This document shows positions 7,874 through 16,305 of a stretch of DNA of 42,475 nucleotides, one piece after another. Both the position numbers and the translations under genes were made by a program. The notes below the pieces were generated by a model. It saw nothing but the letters and a program-made list of their open reading frames with translations, was not told where the DNA came from and made no database searches. Location: positions 1 through 42,475 of the IMG/VR virus record IMGVR_UViG_3300031576_000127; one strand, given 5' to 3'. This DNA comes from a virus. Within the stretch, counting starts at the first letter, position 1; each line of letters begins with the position of its first letter.

Positions 7874-8793
7874 ACGCCAAAACGCTGCACCTCCTCTCGG
7901 AGTTCTACCGGACACCGTGGGCGTTGCTGCCCGCGACCTTGCAGATGGCGCGGATGGTGATCGAGCGCTGGGCAAGCGGCGAGAAACTTCCCGAGGAGGA
8001 AGTTCGTACGATCGCAGAATCGCGGCCTGCCAGGTCAACGCGCGAGTTTGAAGGGATGATCGCCGTCCTGCCGATTTTCGGCATCCTCGGGCATCGGGCG
8101 CGACTGGTGAAGGACATCTCATCCGGGGTCGGCACGTCGACCGAGCTGCTGGCGCTTGCGTTCCGCGCCGCCGTCAACGACCCGAACGTGAGCGCGATCG
8201 TTTTCGACGTGGACTCGCCCGGGGGCAGTACCTTCGGGGCGGATGAGCTCGCATCCGAAATCTTCGCCGCGCGCGGAGTGAAACCGATCATCGCGTCCGT
8301 GAATTCGATGGCGGCGAGCGGTGCCTACTGGATCGCCTCCGCTGCCGATGAGGTGGTGATCACACCCGGCGGCGTGGCCGGTTCGATCGGCGTCTGGACC
8401 GCGCACGAGGACTGGAGCAAGTTCCTCGACGCGAAGGGCGTCAGGGTAACGCTCATGTCTGCGGGGCGGTACAAAGTCGAGGGCAACGCCTATGGTCCGC
8501 TCGAGGACGAGGCCCGCGGGGCGGCGCAGGCCCTCGTCGATAAGTACTACAATCTCTTCGTCCGCGCCGTCAGGAGGAATCGCGGCGCGGAGGATCTGAA
8601 GGCGGTGCGCGAGGGCTACGGCGAAGGCCGGATGCTGATTGCGCAGGATGCCGTGAAGGAGAAGCTGGCGGACCGGATCGCAACATTCGACGAGGTCATC
8701 GGCGAGCTGCAAGCGAAGTTCGCCAAGATGAAGGAGAAACGCCGATACCGCACGCAGGACGAACGCGCGTTGCGAATCGCCGCAGCGAGATAA
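7870..8793 (+). CDS. S49 (SppA/protease C-type) head maturation protease
   Basis: The 307-residue product belongs to the S49 serine peptidase group. FDVDSPGGS lies near 112-120, and the nucleophile S150 sits in NSMAASGAYWIAS. The general base is K202 in MSAGRYKVEG, giving the Ser-Lys dyad typical of the family. In phages this enzyme cleaves the scaffold and capsid propeptides during head assembly. The charged C-terminal tail (FAKMKEKRRYRTQDERALR) could act as a built-in scaffold-type region, but that is inference. The ATG at 7870 overlaps the portal stop by four bases. Confidence 0.9.
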   Translation: MNAKTLHLLSEFYRTPWALLPATLQMARMVIERWASGEKLPEEEVRTIAESRPARSTREFEGMIAVLPIFGILGHRARLVKDISSGVGTSTELLALAFRAAVNDPNVSAIVFDVDSPGGSTFGADELASEIFAARGVKPIIASVNSMAASGAYWIASAADEVVITPGGVAGSIGVWTAHEDWSKFLDAKGVRVTLMSAGRYKVEGNAYGPLEDEARGAAQALVDKYYNLFVRAVRRNRGAEDLKAVREGYGEGRMLIAQDAVKEKLADRIATFDEVIGELQAKFAKMKEKRRYRTQDERALRIAAAR

Positions 8794-8865
8794 GACGCCT
8801 GATCGGGGGCGTCGCAGCTTCCCGCAGCTTGTTGAAGCTCCGGGAGTGCGCGGCTGGTGAGCCGC
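8794..8865 (+). promoter_or_regulatory. Three tandem hairpins in the leader of the capsid gene
   Basis: Three perfect short hairpins lie between the protease stop and the capsid start. They are 8794-8799 with 8808-8813 (6 bp, directly after the stop), 8826-8830 with 8835-8839 (5 bp, GTTG loop) and 8850-8855 with 8860-8865 (6 bp, GGTG loop). None is followed by a T run, so they are poor terminators. They could stabilise or mark a processing point for the capsid mRNA. Confidence 0.45.
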
Positions 8866-8913
8866 CGGGCCGATCGGAGATGTGATGTTCAACCCATCAT
8901 AAGGATGATGACG

Positions 8914-10200
8914 ATGAATCCGAGACTACGTGCTCTGCTGGAACGCAGGGCGAAAGCATTGGTCGCCGCGAAGAGCATCACGGACGCTGCCGCGAAAGAC
9001 GGCGCCCGCGATCTGACGGCGGACGAAGCGAAACAGTTCGACGCGCACATGGAAGAGGTGGAGCGGCACAACGCCGACATCTCGCGCGAGCAGGCGCTGA
9101 TTGCGGCCGAGCTCGCCACGCCCGGCGTCCCGGTGGGCAACGAGCGGATCGAGGAAGATCCGCGTCGCGGCTTCCGGAGCTATGGCGAATTCTGCGTGTC
9201 GGTGATGAATGCCGGAGGGCGCGGCGGTGCCGTGATCGTCGACGATCGCCTGCGTGCGATGTATGCCGCGGCGCCGTCGACTTACGGTAACGAGGCGGTC
9301 GGCGCGGACGGTGGCTGGCTCGTGCCGCCGGAATACTCGCAGGCGATCTTCGAGCTCGCCCTGGAGGAGGACTCGCTGATCCCGTTGACCGACAGCTACC
9401 CGGTCGAAGGCAACAGTATGGTCTTCCCGTCCGACGAGACGACGCCCTGGGGGGCCGATGGGGTCCGCTGCTACTGGGAAACCGAGGCCGGGGTGGCGAC
9501 GCTGACGAAGCCGAAGGTCGGCGGCCCGCTGCAACTGAGGCTTTCCAAGCTCATGGCGCTGGTGCCGATCACCGATGAGCTCGCGGCCGATGCCTCGGCG
9601 TTGGATCGCTGGGTTGGACAGGCGTCGGCACGCTCGATCCGGTGGAAGACGAATCTCGCCTTCTTCCAGGGTTCGGGCGTCGGCCAGCCGCTCGGCTTCT
9701 TCCTGCATGCCTCGAACGTCTCGGTGGCGAAGGAAGCGGGCCAGGCGGCGGACACGGTGGTCGCGGCGAACGTCGCCAAGATGTTCGCGCGCGCGCTGGG
9801 TCGCCGCGAGGCGATCTGGATGATCCAGGACGACGTGCTGCCGCAGCTGATCACGATGACGATCAGCAACCAGCCGATCTGGACGCCGCCGAACGCCGGG
9901 ATGGCGCTGGTGCCGAACGGCATGCTGCTCGGCCGGCCGATCATGGCATCGCAGCTCTGCAAGACCGTCGGCGACAAGGGCGACATCGTGCTCGTGAACT
10001 GGCGTGCCTATCGGACGATCACGAAACGGGGCGCGGGGATCGAAACGGCATCGTCGATGCACCTCTACTTCGATGCTGGTATCCAGGCGTTCCGCGCGAC
10101 GTTCCGCGTGGATGGGCAACCCTCGCTGCGACTGCCGGTGACGCCGGCGAACGGAGCGAACACGCTCTCGCCGTTCGTTACGCTCGACGATCGCGCGTGA
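8914..10200 (+). CDS. Major capsid protein, HK97 fold
   Basis: The 428-residue protein begins with about 95 residues of charged coiled coil (MNPRLRALLERRAKALVAAK onwards), the delta-domain scaffold that is normally cleaved off. The HK97-fold part follows, with VGADGGWLVPPEYS near 129-142, DSYPVEGNSMVFPSDETTPW in the N-arm/E-loop area and the P-domain repeats ending in RVDGQPSLRLPVTPANGANTLSPFV. The start at 8914 places AAGGA eight bases upstream; an ATG at 8905 would have no spacing. The gene follows the protease after 120 bases of structured leader, as expected for the most highly made structural protein. Confidence 0.92.
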   Translation: MNPRLRALLERRAKALVAAKSITDAAAKDGARDLTADEAKQFDAHMEEVERHNADISREQALIAAELATPGVPVGNERIEEDPRRGFRSYGEFCVSVMNAGGRGGAVIVDDRLRAMYAAAPSTYGNEAVGADGGWLVPPEYSQAIFELALEEDSLIPLTDSYPVEGNSMVFPSDETTPWGADGVRCYWETEAGVATLTKPKVGGPLQLRLSKLMALVPITDELAADASALDRWVGQASARSIRWKTNLAFFQGSGVGQPLGFFLHASNVSVAKEAGQAADTVVAANVAKMFARALGRREAIWMIQDDVLPQLITMTISNQPIWTPPNAGMALVPNGMLLGRPIMASQLCKTVGDKGDIVLVNWRAYRTITKRGAGIETASSMHLYFDAGIQAFRATFRVDGQPSLRLPVTPANGANTLSPFVTLDDRA

Positions 10201-10231
10201 TCCGGGACATCTTTCAGGAAAGGAAACCATC

Positions 10232-10690
10232 ATGACACTGAACGTGAACCAGAAGGCATCGGAGGTGATCGCGGTCGTCGAGACGATCGATCCGATCTCG
10301 CAGGGTGCGGGAGCGGTCTCGAGCGGCTGGGTGCCGGTCAAGGACTTTCATCGCTTCATGGCCGTCGTCTTCGCCGGCGTGCTCGGCGCGGCCGCCACGC
10401 TCGATGGGAAGATCGAGCAGGCGACCAGCTCGGGCGGTGCGGGCGTGAAGGACGTGGTCGGCCGTGCGATCACGCAATTCACGAAGGCGGGATCGGACGA
10501 CAACAAGCAGGCGGTGATCAACATCAAGCCGGACGATCTCGACCTCGACGGGTCGTTTTACTTCATCCGGCTGACGTTGACGGTCGGCGTCGCCGCCTCG
10601 CTTGTCGGCGGCGTGTTGGTCGGCCTCGGAGCGCGCTTCGGCCCCGCGTCCGATGCCGATGTCTCGACGGTCGATGAGATCGTGGGTTAA
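10232..10690 (+). CDS. Capsid-associated structural protein (possible decoration protein), 152 aa
   Basis: The product lies directly after the capsid gene and before a strong terminator. Its sequence is beta-rich, with alternating hydrophobic strands, a SGWVPVKDFHRFMAVVFAGVLGAAATLDGKIEQAT core, and a C-terminal FYFIRLTLTVGVAASLVGGVLVGLGARFG block. Proteins of this size at this position in related phages are virion components, sometimes capsid decoration. I infer a structural role from position and composition only. An AGGAAAGGA ribosome binding site lies at about 10214-10222, which predicts strong expression together with the capsid. Confidence 0.65.
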   Translation: MTLNVNQKASEVIAVVETIDPISQGAGAVSSGWVPVKDFHRFMAVVFAGVLGAAATLDGKIEQATSSGGAGVKDVVGRAITQFTKAGSDDNKQAVINIKPDDLDLDGSFYFIRLTLTVGVAASLVGGVLVGLGARFGPASDADVSTVDEIVG

Positions 10691-10691
10691 C

Positions 10692-10757
10692 GGGGCTTCG
10701 CAGCCCTTCTGCGCGATGCCCGGCGTGATGCGCAAGGTCACGCCGGGCATACTTTTT
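10692..10757 (+). terminator. Rho-independent terminator after the capsid genes
   Basis: A perfect 13-bp stem (10716-10728 with 10738-10750) encloses a 9-base loop and is followed by ACTTTTTC. A smaller stem, GGGCT with AGCCC and a TCGC loop, lies just upstream at about 10693-10706. Read on the plus strand this is a strong intrinsic terminator. It probably gives partial termination, so that capsid message exceeds connector and tail message, because no obvious new promoter follows. Confidence 0.85.
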
Positions 10758-10771
10758 CGGACGAGTAGGCG

Positions 10772-10963
10772 ATGACGACTAAGATCCGGTTCATCCATTC
10801 CGTCTATCGCGATGGGGCGCTCCTTTACGAAGCGGGTAAGGACTACGATCGGAGCTCGGAAACCGAGCGTGAGATGCGTCGCGGTCATGCCGTCAGCGTC
10901 GAACAGTCGGAGCCGCGGCCGGTGGTAATGAACGAACCGAAACCGGCTCGGCCGAAGAAGTAA
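10772..10963 (+). CDS. Small basic protein, 63 aa, after the capsid terminator
   Basis: The product starts MTTKIRFIHSVYRDGALLYEAG, a short beta-hairpin type domain with a glycine turn. It continues with an acidic/basic helix (SETEREMRRGHAVSV) and a Pro/Lys-rich tail. Small proteins of this pattern often lie between capsid and connector genes in HK97-like phages and are annotated only as hypothetical or head-associated. The start at 10772 has no strong Shine-Dalgarno; GTAGG at about 10765 is the best candidate. It is separated from the connector gene by four bases. Confidence 0.65.
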   Translation: MTTKIRFIHSVYRDGALLYEAGKDYDRSSETEREMRRGHAVSVEQSEPRPVVMNEPKPARPKK

Positions 10964-10967
10964 AGAC

Positions 10968-11522
10968 GTGAATCTCGCACTCGTCATCGGGCCGCAGAGT
11001 GAACCCGTTGCGATTGCGGAAGCAAAACTGCACGCGCGCATCACGATCACGAGCGAGGACTCGATGATCCAGGAGCTCATTATTGCCGCGCGCCAATTCG
11101 CGGAGAGTTTCACGCGGCGTAGGCTCATCACGCAGACTTGGGACGGCCTGCTCGATTGCTTCCCGGCCTGGGGGATCGAGATGCCGCATGCGCCATTGAT
11201 ATCCGTCACGTCGATTCAGTATATCGATACTGCCGGAGGGCTCCAGACGCTCAACCCGACGACCTACGTCGTCGATGTGAAATCTTCACCGGGCCGGATC
11301 ACACCCGCATTCGGCCAAACGTGGCCGCCCACGCGCACGGAGTTGAATGCGGTGACGATCCGCTTCGTATGTGGTTACGGCAATGCGAGTGCCGTGCCGG
11401 ATTCGATCAAGAACGCGATGAAGCTCCACATCCAGGCACATTACGATCGTGGGGAGCAGATGGAAGCGCTGGTCGATGCTGCCGAGCGCCTGCTGGCACC
11501 TTACCGGCTCATCCGGTTCTGA
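10968..11522 (+). CDS. Head-tail connector protein (HK97 gp6-like / phiE125 gp8 family)
   Basis: The 184-residue protein shows the connector family plan: PQSEPVAIAEAKLHARI near residues 9-25, a helix with IAARQFAESFTRRRLITQTWDG, a PLISVTSIQYIDTAG beta block, and VTIRFVCGYGNASAVPDSIKNAMKLHI before the final helix. Connector rings attach beneath the portal and form the first layer of the neck. Translation starts at a GTG. Unusually, the matching head-closure and tail-completion genes are not next to it but begin at 17914, after about 5.9 kb of other genes. Confidence 0.87.
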   Translation: MNLALVIGPQSEPVAIAEAKLHARITITSEDSMIQELIIAARQFAESFTRRRLITQTWDGLLDCFPAWGIEMPHAPLISVTSIQYIDTAGGLQTLNPTTYVVDVKSSPGRITPAFGQTWPPTRTELNAVTIRFVCGYGNASAVPDSIKNAMKLHIQAHYDRGEQMEALVDAAERLLAPYRLIRF

Positions 11523-11535
11523 AGGAGAAGTGATC

Positions 11536-12021
11536 ATGCTGCTGAAACGGCTCTACCGCCGCAAACCGATCGAGGATGGCGGCGATTTGCTGCTGAACGA
11601 AGCCGGCGAGCCGATGCTCGAAGCGATCGAGCTGCGGCACACCGGGGTCTCGAAAGAGCAGAACTTCTCGACGCGCCTCGTCATCACCGGCATCGAGAAT
11701 GGCTGGATGCATCTAGCCGGCGATGAGTTGGTTTTCAAGGTTCGCCCCGAGCCGTTGAAATATCGCGTGTCGCGTCATCCCGGCCGCTACTGCGATCATT
11801 GCGGCGAGAAACTCTCCGACGATGATCGTGGCGAGCTCGCACGGCTCCATGTACTGACCTTTCACCTTGGCAAGCCGCCGCCGAACGCGGCCAATCCATC
11901 CGGATATATGAGGATTAATCACTTCGAGTGCGTGCTCGATCCCGAGCAGCATCGGAGATACCATGCGCTTCCGATCGGCGAGGCGCGACGACGCGCGGCG
12001 AAGATGGCGAAGGGAGGGTAA
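11536..12021 (+). CDS. Putative zinc-binding protein, 161 aa, unknown function
   Basis: I do not recognise the family. A YCDHCGEKL motif lies near residues 80-88 and a later HFECVLDPEQH block near 136-146. With H105 between them, these could form a zinc site of the C-x2-C...H/C type. The N-terminal half is predicted beta-strand with polar loops. The ATG at 11536 has GAAGGAGAAG upstream. Placed among structural genes and after the connector, it may be a virion or assembly protein, but nothing direct supports this. Confidence 0.6.
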   Translation: MLLKRLYRRKPIEDGGDLLLNEAGEPMLEAIELRHTGVSKEQNFSTRLVITGIENGWMHLAGDELVFKVRPEPLKYRVSRHPGRYCDHCGEKLSDDDRGELARLHVLTFHLGKPPPNAANPSGYMRINHFECVLDPEQHRRYHALPIGEARRRAAKMAKGG

Positions 12022-12026
12022 GGCTC

Positions 12027-12500
12027 ATGGCAAACCAAGTCTTCAACATCGCGCTCGGCCGGCTGGCCGAGCTATACAACCGAGTGGATACGAACGATCC
12101 TGCCGCCTCGGCGCTCATCATCGTGATCCTCGCCACCGCCGGGATCGAGACGGATGCGGTACTCAAGGACAAGGACGAGCTCGCGGCGCTCGTGTCCGGC
12201 ACGACGAACGAGGTCACGAACACCGGCTACGCTCGCAAAACATTGACGGACGCCGATATCGTGGCATTCGCGCCGGACGACACGAACGATCGGGTCGATC
12301 TCGACATCCCGGATCAGACATGGACGGCGGTTGCTGCGGGCGACGGATGGAACGATTTCATCGTCTGTTATGACGCCGACACTGGTGCCGGCACGGATGC
12401 TGCAATCGTGGTCGGCACTATGCATGATTTTGTCGTGGTCCCGGACGGCAGCGACATCACTGCTCAGATCGCTGTTGCAGGATTTTTCCGTGCGAGCTAG
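12027..12500 (+). CDS. Hypothetical structural-region protein, 157 aa
   Basis: The first third is helical (NIALGRLAELYNRV...SALIIVILATAGIE). The rest is beta-rich with acidic loops, including an aspartate-rich FAPDDTNDRVDLDIPDQTW stretch, a WNDFIVCYDADTGAG block and a final AQIAVAGFFRAS strand. Proteins of this design occur in the structural region of tailed phages and are probably virion parts. No catalytic motif is seen. It begins the block of unusual genes between connector and closure proteins. The start at 12027 follows a GGGAGGG site. Confidence 0.6.
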   Translation: MANQVFNIALGRLAELYNRVDTNDPAASALIIVILATAGIETDAVLKDKDELAALVSGTTNEVTNTGYARKTLTDADIVAFAPDDTNDRVDLDIPDQTWTAVAAGDGWNDFIVCYDADTGAGTDAAIVVGTMHDFVVVPDGSDITAQIAVAGFFRAS

Positions 12501-12524
12501 TTGAAGTAGTCGACGGAAGGCGAC

Positions 12525-13025
12525 ATGGCACTCACCACGGCACAGAAGCAAACGCTCGCTGCGCACATCCGGGCGAACCTCGATCCTATCGTGGTCGCCG
12601 CACTGGCAGCGCGCAACGACGTGGCGATCACCGCGTACTACAACGCGCCGGGGGCGACGCTAGCATGGCGCGTAGCTGCTCCTAGGGAACTCCTCTTCGA
12701 AGAGACGCCGATCGCGCAGTTCGATACCCTCTCGGCAGGTAAGCGAGACGCTTGGAGCTTGGTCCTCGGCATGGCGAACGTGAACGCGACGCGCAATAAG
12801 GTACGCAAGGGGATCGTGGACATCTGGGGGAACACAGCTACAACGACTGCGATCTTGACCGACGCCTGCACTGAGTTCGCCAGGCTGATCGAGACCGTTC
12901 TCGGAGGAGCGACGGTGACTGAGGTCGTATTGTCGCCTGGGACAGACGTGACGGCGCTCCGCAGGAACTTCGTCGGCCAGGCGCTGCTCGCCGATGTCTC
13001 TGACGCGCTGAACGAGAATCCCTGA
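12525..13025 (+). CDS. Conserved phage structural-region protein, 166 aa
   Basis: The protein begins MALTTAQKQTLAAHIRANLDP, then has an ARNDVAITAYYNAPGATLAWRVAA segment and a helical middle with SAGKRDAWSLVLGM and TRNKVRKGIVDIWG. I recall similar proteins from the structural gene cluster of many siphoviruses, without an assigned role. Its TGA shares its last base with the ATG of the next gene (TGATG). This tight linkage continues through the following genes and argues that they make parts of one assembly. Confidence 0.65.
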   Translation: MALTTAQKQTLAAHIRANLDPIVVAALAARNDVAITAYYNAPGATLAWRVAAPRELLFEETPIAQFDTLSAGKRDAWSLVLGMANVNATRNKVRKGIVDIWGNTATTTAILTDACTEFARLIETVLGGATVTEVVLSPGTDVTALRRNFVGQALLADVSDALNENP

Positions 13026-13465
13026 TGGCGACGAACGACCTCAAGGTAGTCTATGGGACCGTCAAGACGCTGGAGGCGAGCGGCGCCTCGGTCGCCAACA
13101 ACGTCATCGCCCAGGCGAACGACGCAGACTGGTCCTCGACTGACACAGCGGATTTCCCGCACGCGACCTTCGCCCTGTCCGTGACCTTCTCCGTTGCACC
13201 GACTGAGAACGCTGGTATCGACTTGGTCCTGCGGAGGATGAACGTCGATGGCACTAATGACGAGCTAGCCCCAGAGGCGACGCGCCTTGTCCACTACGAA
13301 GCCACCTTCGTCGTGGACAACATAACCACGATCCAGTACATGGCCGAGGACGTGCTTAAGGTTCCGAAGGAAGGCCAAGCATGGATCTATAACAACGCCA
13401 CCGGGCAGACGATCAGCGCCGGTTGGACGCTGAAGATGACGCCCTTTAGCTACGCACCCACCTGA
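13025..13465 (+). CDS. Beta-rich hypothetical protein, 146 aa
   Basis: The sequence is a regular series of beta strands separated by polar loops (FPHATFALSVTFSV, IDLVLRRMNVDG, VHYEATFVVDNI, WTLKMTPFSY), like a jelly-roll or Ig-type virion domain. No enzyme motif is present. Both ends are linked by TGATG overlaps to the flanking genes, so expression is coupled with the lectin-like gene that follows. I infer a capsid- or tail-surface accessory role; the exact role is unknown. Confidence 0.6.
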   Translation: MATNDLKVVYGTVKTLEASGASVANNVIAQANDADWSSTDTADFPHATFALSVTFSVAPTENAGIDLVLRRMNVDGTNDELAPEATRLVHYEATFVVDNITTIQYMAEDVLKVPKEGQAWIYNNATGQTISAGWTLKMTPFSYAPT

Positions 13466-14292
13466 TGGCCTACCTCATCAACCAGGAGCGCTGGAAGCGC
13501 AAGCCGCCGCAATTCGGGCGCGTGGATCTCTCGCACCCGCTCGCGCGTGGGCTTCGCATGTTTGCCGATTGCCGTGGCAGTTTCGCTGTTGACTTGGTGA
13601 GGAGAATCCGGTTCGACAGAACGGGTGTGATTCCTGGCGCGTGGGACGTTAAAGCTGGGAATATCGTCAGTAAGCTGGATACTACTGATACTTACACAGC
13701 ACCGCTCGTGCCTGTCAACATCACCGGCAACGTAGCAATAGTTTGGCGTGGGAGTGTAGCGGACAATCAAGTTAACGCAGATCAAGCGGCCAACGTAGAT
13801 GGTACAGCTTGGGGCTGGGGTGTTCGCTACAACTCTCTCTTCCCGGGCTTAATGCTCTCTCGATACAACGCAGCCGCCACAGACTTTAGAGATTGGAATG
13901 CGGCGACGCAACCTTCAAGCAACGTAGATTTCACCTGGGGCGCTTGGCAATCAGGTGGGATTCAGCAGACGCCAGTCGGTTACTTCAACCGTGCTGTTGA
14001 AACATTTGTCGATGCTGGCGGGACTGGAACAGGCACCGCATATAGCAGTACCGCTGGTCCAACAATCGGCGTTTGGACAAGCCCTTCAAGTGCTGGCCGT
14101 ACCTCTCACGTTCTTGTGTTTGCGCGCACTATTGATCCGGGCTGGTACTTCGCGCTCGAAGAGAATCCGTGGCAGATCCTGGAGCCCGCGCCGAGGCTGT
14201 GGTTCGTTCCTCCTCCAGCTGCTCTAGGTGGTCCTAGCTTCCGGCACCGCAGCTACCGTCCGGCACCGTTCGCTCCAGGCATCGCAAGATGA
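13465..14292 (+). CDS. LamG/concanavalin-like surface protein
   Basis: The 275-residue product has a family-like start (MAYLINQERWKRKPP, then DLSHPLARGLRMFAD) and end (DPGWYFALEENPWQILEPAP), which I associate with phage proteins built around a concanavalin-like (LamG) domain. The central part, roughly residues 45-215, is beta-rich with many Asn, Thr and Gly and would form the carbohydrate-binding-type sandwich. GC content of the central part (about 13590-14130) is visibly lower than in both ends, as if the domain had been exchanged. Glycan or surface binding is inferred from the fold only. Confidence 0.65.
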   Translation: MAYLINQERWKRKPPQFGRVDLSHPLARGLRMFADCRGSFAVDLVRRIRFDRTGVIPGAWDVKAGNIVSKLDTTDTYTAPLVPVNITGNVAIVWRGSVADNQVNADQAANVDGTAWGWGVRYNSLFPGLMLSRYNAAATDFRDWNAATQPSSNVDFTWGAWQSGGIQQTPVGYFNRAVETFVDAGGTGTGTAYSSTAGPTIGVWTSPSSAGRTSHVLVFARTIDPGWYFALEENPWQILEPAPRLWFVPPPAALGGPSFRHRSYRPAPFAPGIAR

Positions 14293-14301
14293 GGAGAAAT
14301 A

Positions 14302-14835
14302 ATGAGTAAGCAGTACTGGTCTGAAGAGCTTGCGTGGGCAGTAGCTGATGGCGCTGCAGTCGCCAACACCGCGAGCGAGACGATCATCTTCCCTAACGTC
14401 ACGGTTCCTGCAAACTACATGGCGGACGGGCGGACGTTGCGGTTACGGGTATTCGGCAAGCTCTCGACTACGGCCACGCCGACGATGATCTGGCGGCTCA
14501 GGTGGGGAGGTGTCGCGGGCACGCTGCTCGCGCTCTCCGAAACGCTGACGATGGGCTCTGGCGTAGCCAACGTCAACTGGGACCTCGAGCTCTATATCCA
14601 GACGCGAACGAATGGCGCGACGGGCACGCTGATCGTGATGGGGGTACTACGGGTCCACACGGCGGCAGGTACGGTTCTCATCAACGTCTGGGGCGTATCA
14701 GGCTTTGACGCGCCGGCAGCGGTGACCGTGGACTTGACCGCCGATACCGCGCTCTCGCTGACCGCGCAGTGGGGCACCGCATCGGCGTCGAACACGCTCA
14801 CGGGCCTGATGTACCACCTCGAGTCGCTGAACTAA
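14302..14835 (+). CDS. Beta-rich structural protein, 177 aa
   Basis: The product is composed of amphipathic beta strands throughout: SETIIFPNVTVPANYMADG, RLRVFGKLSTTATPTMIW, VNWDLELYIQTRT, TLIVMGVLRVH and a final SNTLTGLMYHLESLN. This is the pattern of head-fibre or tail-fibre knob domains in siphoviruses. No signal peptide or catalytic residues are seen. A GAGGAG ribosome binding site at 14289-14294 precedes the ATG. It is part of the surface-protein block between connector and closure genes. Confidence 0.6.
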   Translation: MSKQYWSEELAWAVADGAAVANTASETIIFPNVTVPANYMADGRTLRLRVFGKLSTTATPTMIWRLRWGGVAGTLLALSETLTMGSGVANVNWDLELYIQTRTNGATGTLIVMGVLRVHTAAGTVLINVWGVSGFDAPAAVTVDLTADTALSLTAQWGTASASNTLTGLMYHLESLN

Positions 14836-14837
14836 CC

Positions 14838-15968
14838 ATGCGCCACGTTCATTCCGGCCACCTCGAACGCTGGCTCGGCAGAGAGCCAGTCGAACGGATC
14901 TCGCTCGCCATGCGCGATTGGTACGGCCCGCCGATCACCCTCCAGGGCGTGCCGGGTGCGGTCTGGGCGGCCCGCGGCGGCGATTTCCTGGGGCACGTTG
15001 ATGCGGGGCAGTTCGGCTCGGTGTACGACCGAGCCGAGGACGTCATCCGGCGATATGCGCACAAGCTGCGGGTGCAAGTGGCTCGCGGGATGCGCGTCCG
15101 TCACGGTACGCTCTACATGGGCTTCGCTTCGCTTTCGGACGCTATAGCGGAGGCTACTGCTGGTAAGAAGCGCGACTTTCACTGGCAGAAAGTTGGCGCG
15201 ACTGGCGTCGTCGGCGTGACCAATAGCTTGTGGGGTGTCGGCAATCAGCCAGCGGCTGGCGCGAACGCATCGGCCGCGCCTGGAGGCGATGCGCCGACGG
15301 ATGCGACCACCGGCGCGATGCCGTTTGACAACGTCTCGACCGATACGCGGCATGTGGTCTCCGGCTATGCCTCCTGCGAGGACGCCGGGAATTCCCTACT
15401 CTTGTATGACCGGATTTTCCAGGTCAACACGACGATGAACAGCACCGCTACCGAGGCGGTGACGGGAGTTCCGACACGCTATCAAGCTACGACCCAGGGC
15501 GCGCAGGACTCAGCCGAAGGAAACTTTCTCTTCGTCGAGGTCGGTGGCACGGCGCTTGCGGCGACGGCCCACAACTGGACCGTGTGCCTGTACACGGATC
15601 AGTCTGGCAACGGCACGATAACCCTGCCATCGCTGACGGGCGCCTCTGGCGCGATCGTGCGCCGCCTTGATCACCCGACGCAGCAGTGGTTTGCCCCGTT
15701 GGCGAGCGGCGATACAGGCATCAAGGCGCTCACCCAGATGCAGTGCTCGGCGCTCGTGGCGACTGGAGTCATCAACTTCGTGATCGGACATCCCCTGTGC
15801 TGGATGCCGATTCCGATCGCGAACCTGACTTGCCTCTACGACTACATCGGCACGGCATTCAATCCGGCGCGGATCTTCGACGATGCCGCGTTGGCGTTCC
15901 TTGAAGTGATGAAGCCTTTGACGTCGGCAACGACCTACAACGCCGGGATCACGGCGGTCCACGGCTGA
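14838..15968 (+). CDS. Structural protein of the surface block, 376 aa
   Basis: The N-terminal 90 residues contain helices and a FLGHVDAGQFGSVYDRAEDV segment. A Gly/Ala/Asn-rich linker (GNQPAAGANASAAPGGDAP) follows near residues 137-155. The last 220 residues form a beta-rich domain with VLYTDQSGNGT-like turns and a helical end (DDAALAFLEVMKP). The architecture suits a virion protein that anchors with its N-terminus and displays its C-terminus. I do not recognise a named family. The start at 14838 lies two bases after the previous stop, and the final TGA shares a base with the next ATG. Confidence 0.6.
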   Translation: MRHVHSGHLERWLGREPVERISLAMRDWYGPPITLQGVPGAVWAARGGDFLGHVDAGQFGSVYDRAEDVIRRYAHKLRVQVARGMRVRHGTLYMGFASLSDAIAEATAGKKRDFHWQKVGATGVVGVTNSLWGVGNQPAAGANASAAPGGDAPTDATTGAMPFDNVSTDTRHVVSGYASCEDAGNSLLLYDRIFQVNTTMNSTATEAVTGVPTRYQATTQGAQDSAEGNFLFVEVGGTALAATAHNWTVCLYTDQSGNGTITLPSLTGASGAIVRRLDHPTQQWFAPLASGDTGIKALTQMQCSALVATGVINFVIGHPLCWMPIPIANLTCLYDYIGTAFNPARIFDDAALAFLEVMKPLTSATTYNAGITAVHG

Positions 15969-16165
15969 TGCATAAGTTCACCGGAGTGCTCGGCGCTCGC
16001 GTCCTGTCCGGCTGGGAGCGGTACTGGCATCCCACGCTTTCCCGCCACGACCCGAGCCCGCCGTTGCGGCTGGAGAGCGCCCCGGAGCCGCCCTTCATCA
16101 AGCTCAACAACTACCTCGCCGTCAGGGTCGGCGACGGCATGAGCTGCACGGAGCGGATTAGATGA
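15968..16165 (+). CDS. Small hypothetical protein, 65 aa
   Basis: The frame is linked at both ends: its ATG shares a base with the previous TGA, and its TGA overlaps an ATG at 16162 (ATGA). The product is Pro- and Trp-containing (SGWERYWHPTLSRHD) and ends with a GDGMSCTERIR segment. No family or fold is recognisable. The overlaps are the main reason to accept it as a gene. Confidence 0.55.
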   Translation: MHKFTGVLGARVLSGWERYWHPTLSRHDPSPPLRLESAPEPPFIKLNNYLAVRVGDGMSCTERIR

Positions 16166-16305
16166 GCGTGCTTGGATCGAACACGCCTACTGCATCGGCC
16201 AACGACAGCTCAGTAGGTAGTCGTGGCGTGGGCTGCGGCAAATCTATGGGGTACGACGTGGGGACCGACCGACGCCAACCACGTGAACTTCGGCGCCGTG
16301 CTTAG
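16162..16305 (+). other. N-terminal half of a probably split gene (47-codon frame)
   Basis: This frame begins MSVLGSNTPTASANDSSVGS, which looks like the start of a family of small phage structural proteins. After about codon 20 the composition turns Arg/Gly-rich and the frame ends at 16305. The next frame (16223-16450) continues with the expected type of sequence (VAWAAANLWG) if one base is skipped near 16222. The two parts are probably one gene broken by a +1 shift, by mutation, sequencing error or slippage. Confidence 0.45.

Noticed and set aside
8926-10341. Long minus-strand open frame opposite the capsid gene
   Set aside because: It is a GC-driven shadow of the capsid gene: Arg/His-rich, no motif and no ribosome binding site, while the plus strand carries a clear HK97-fold capsid.
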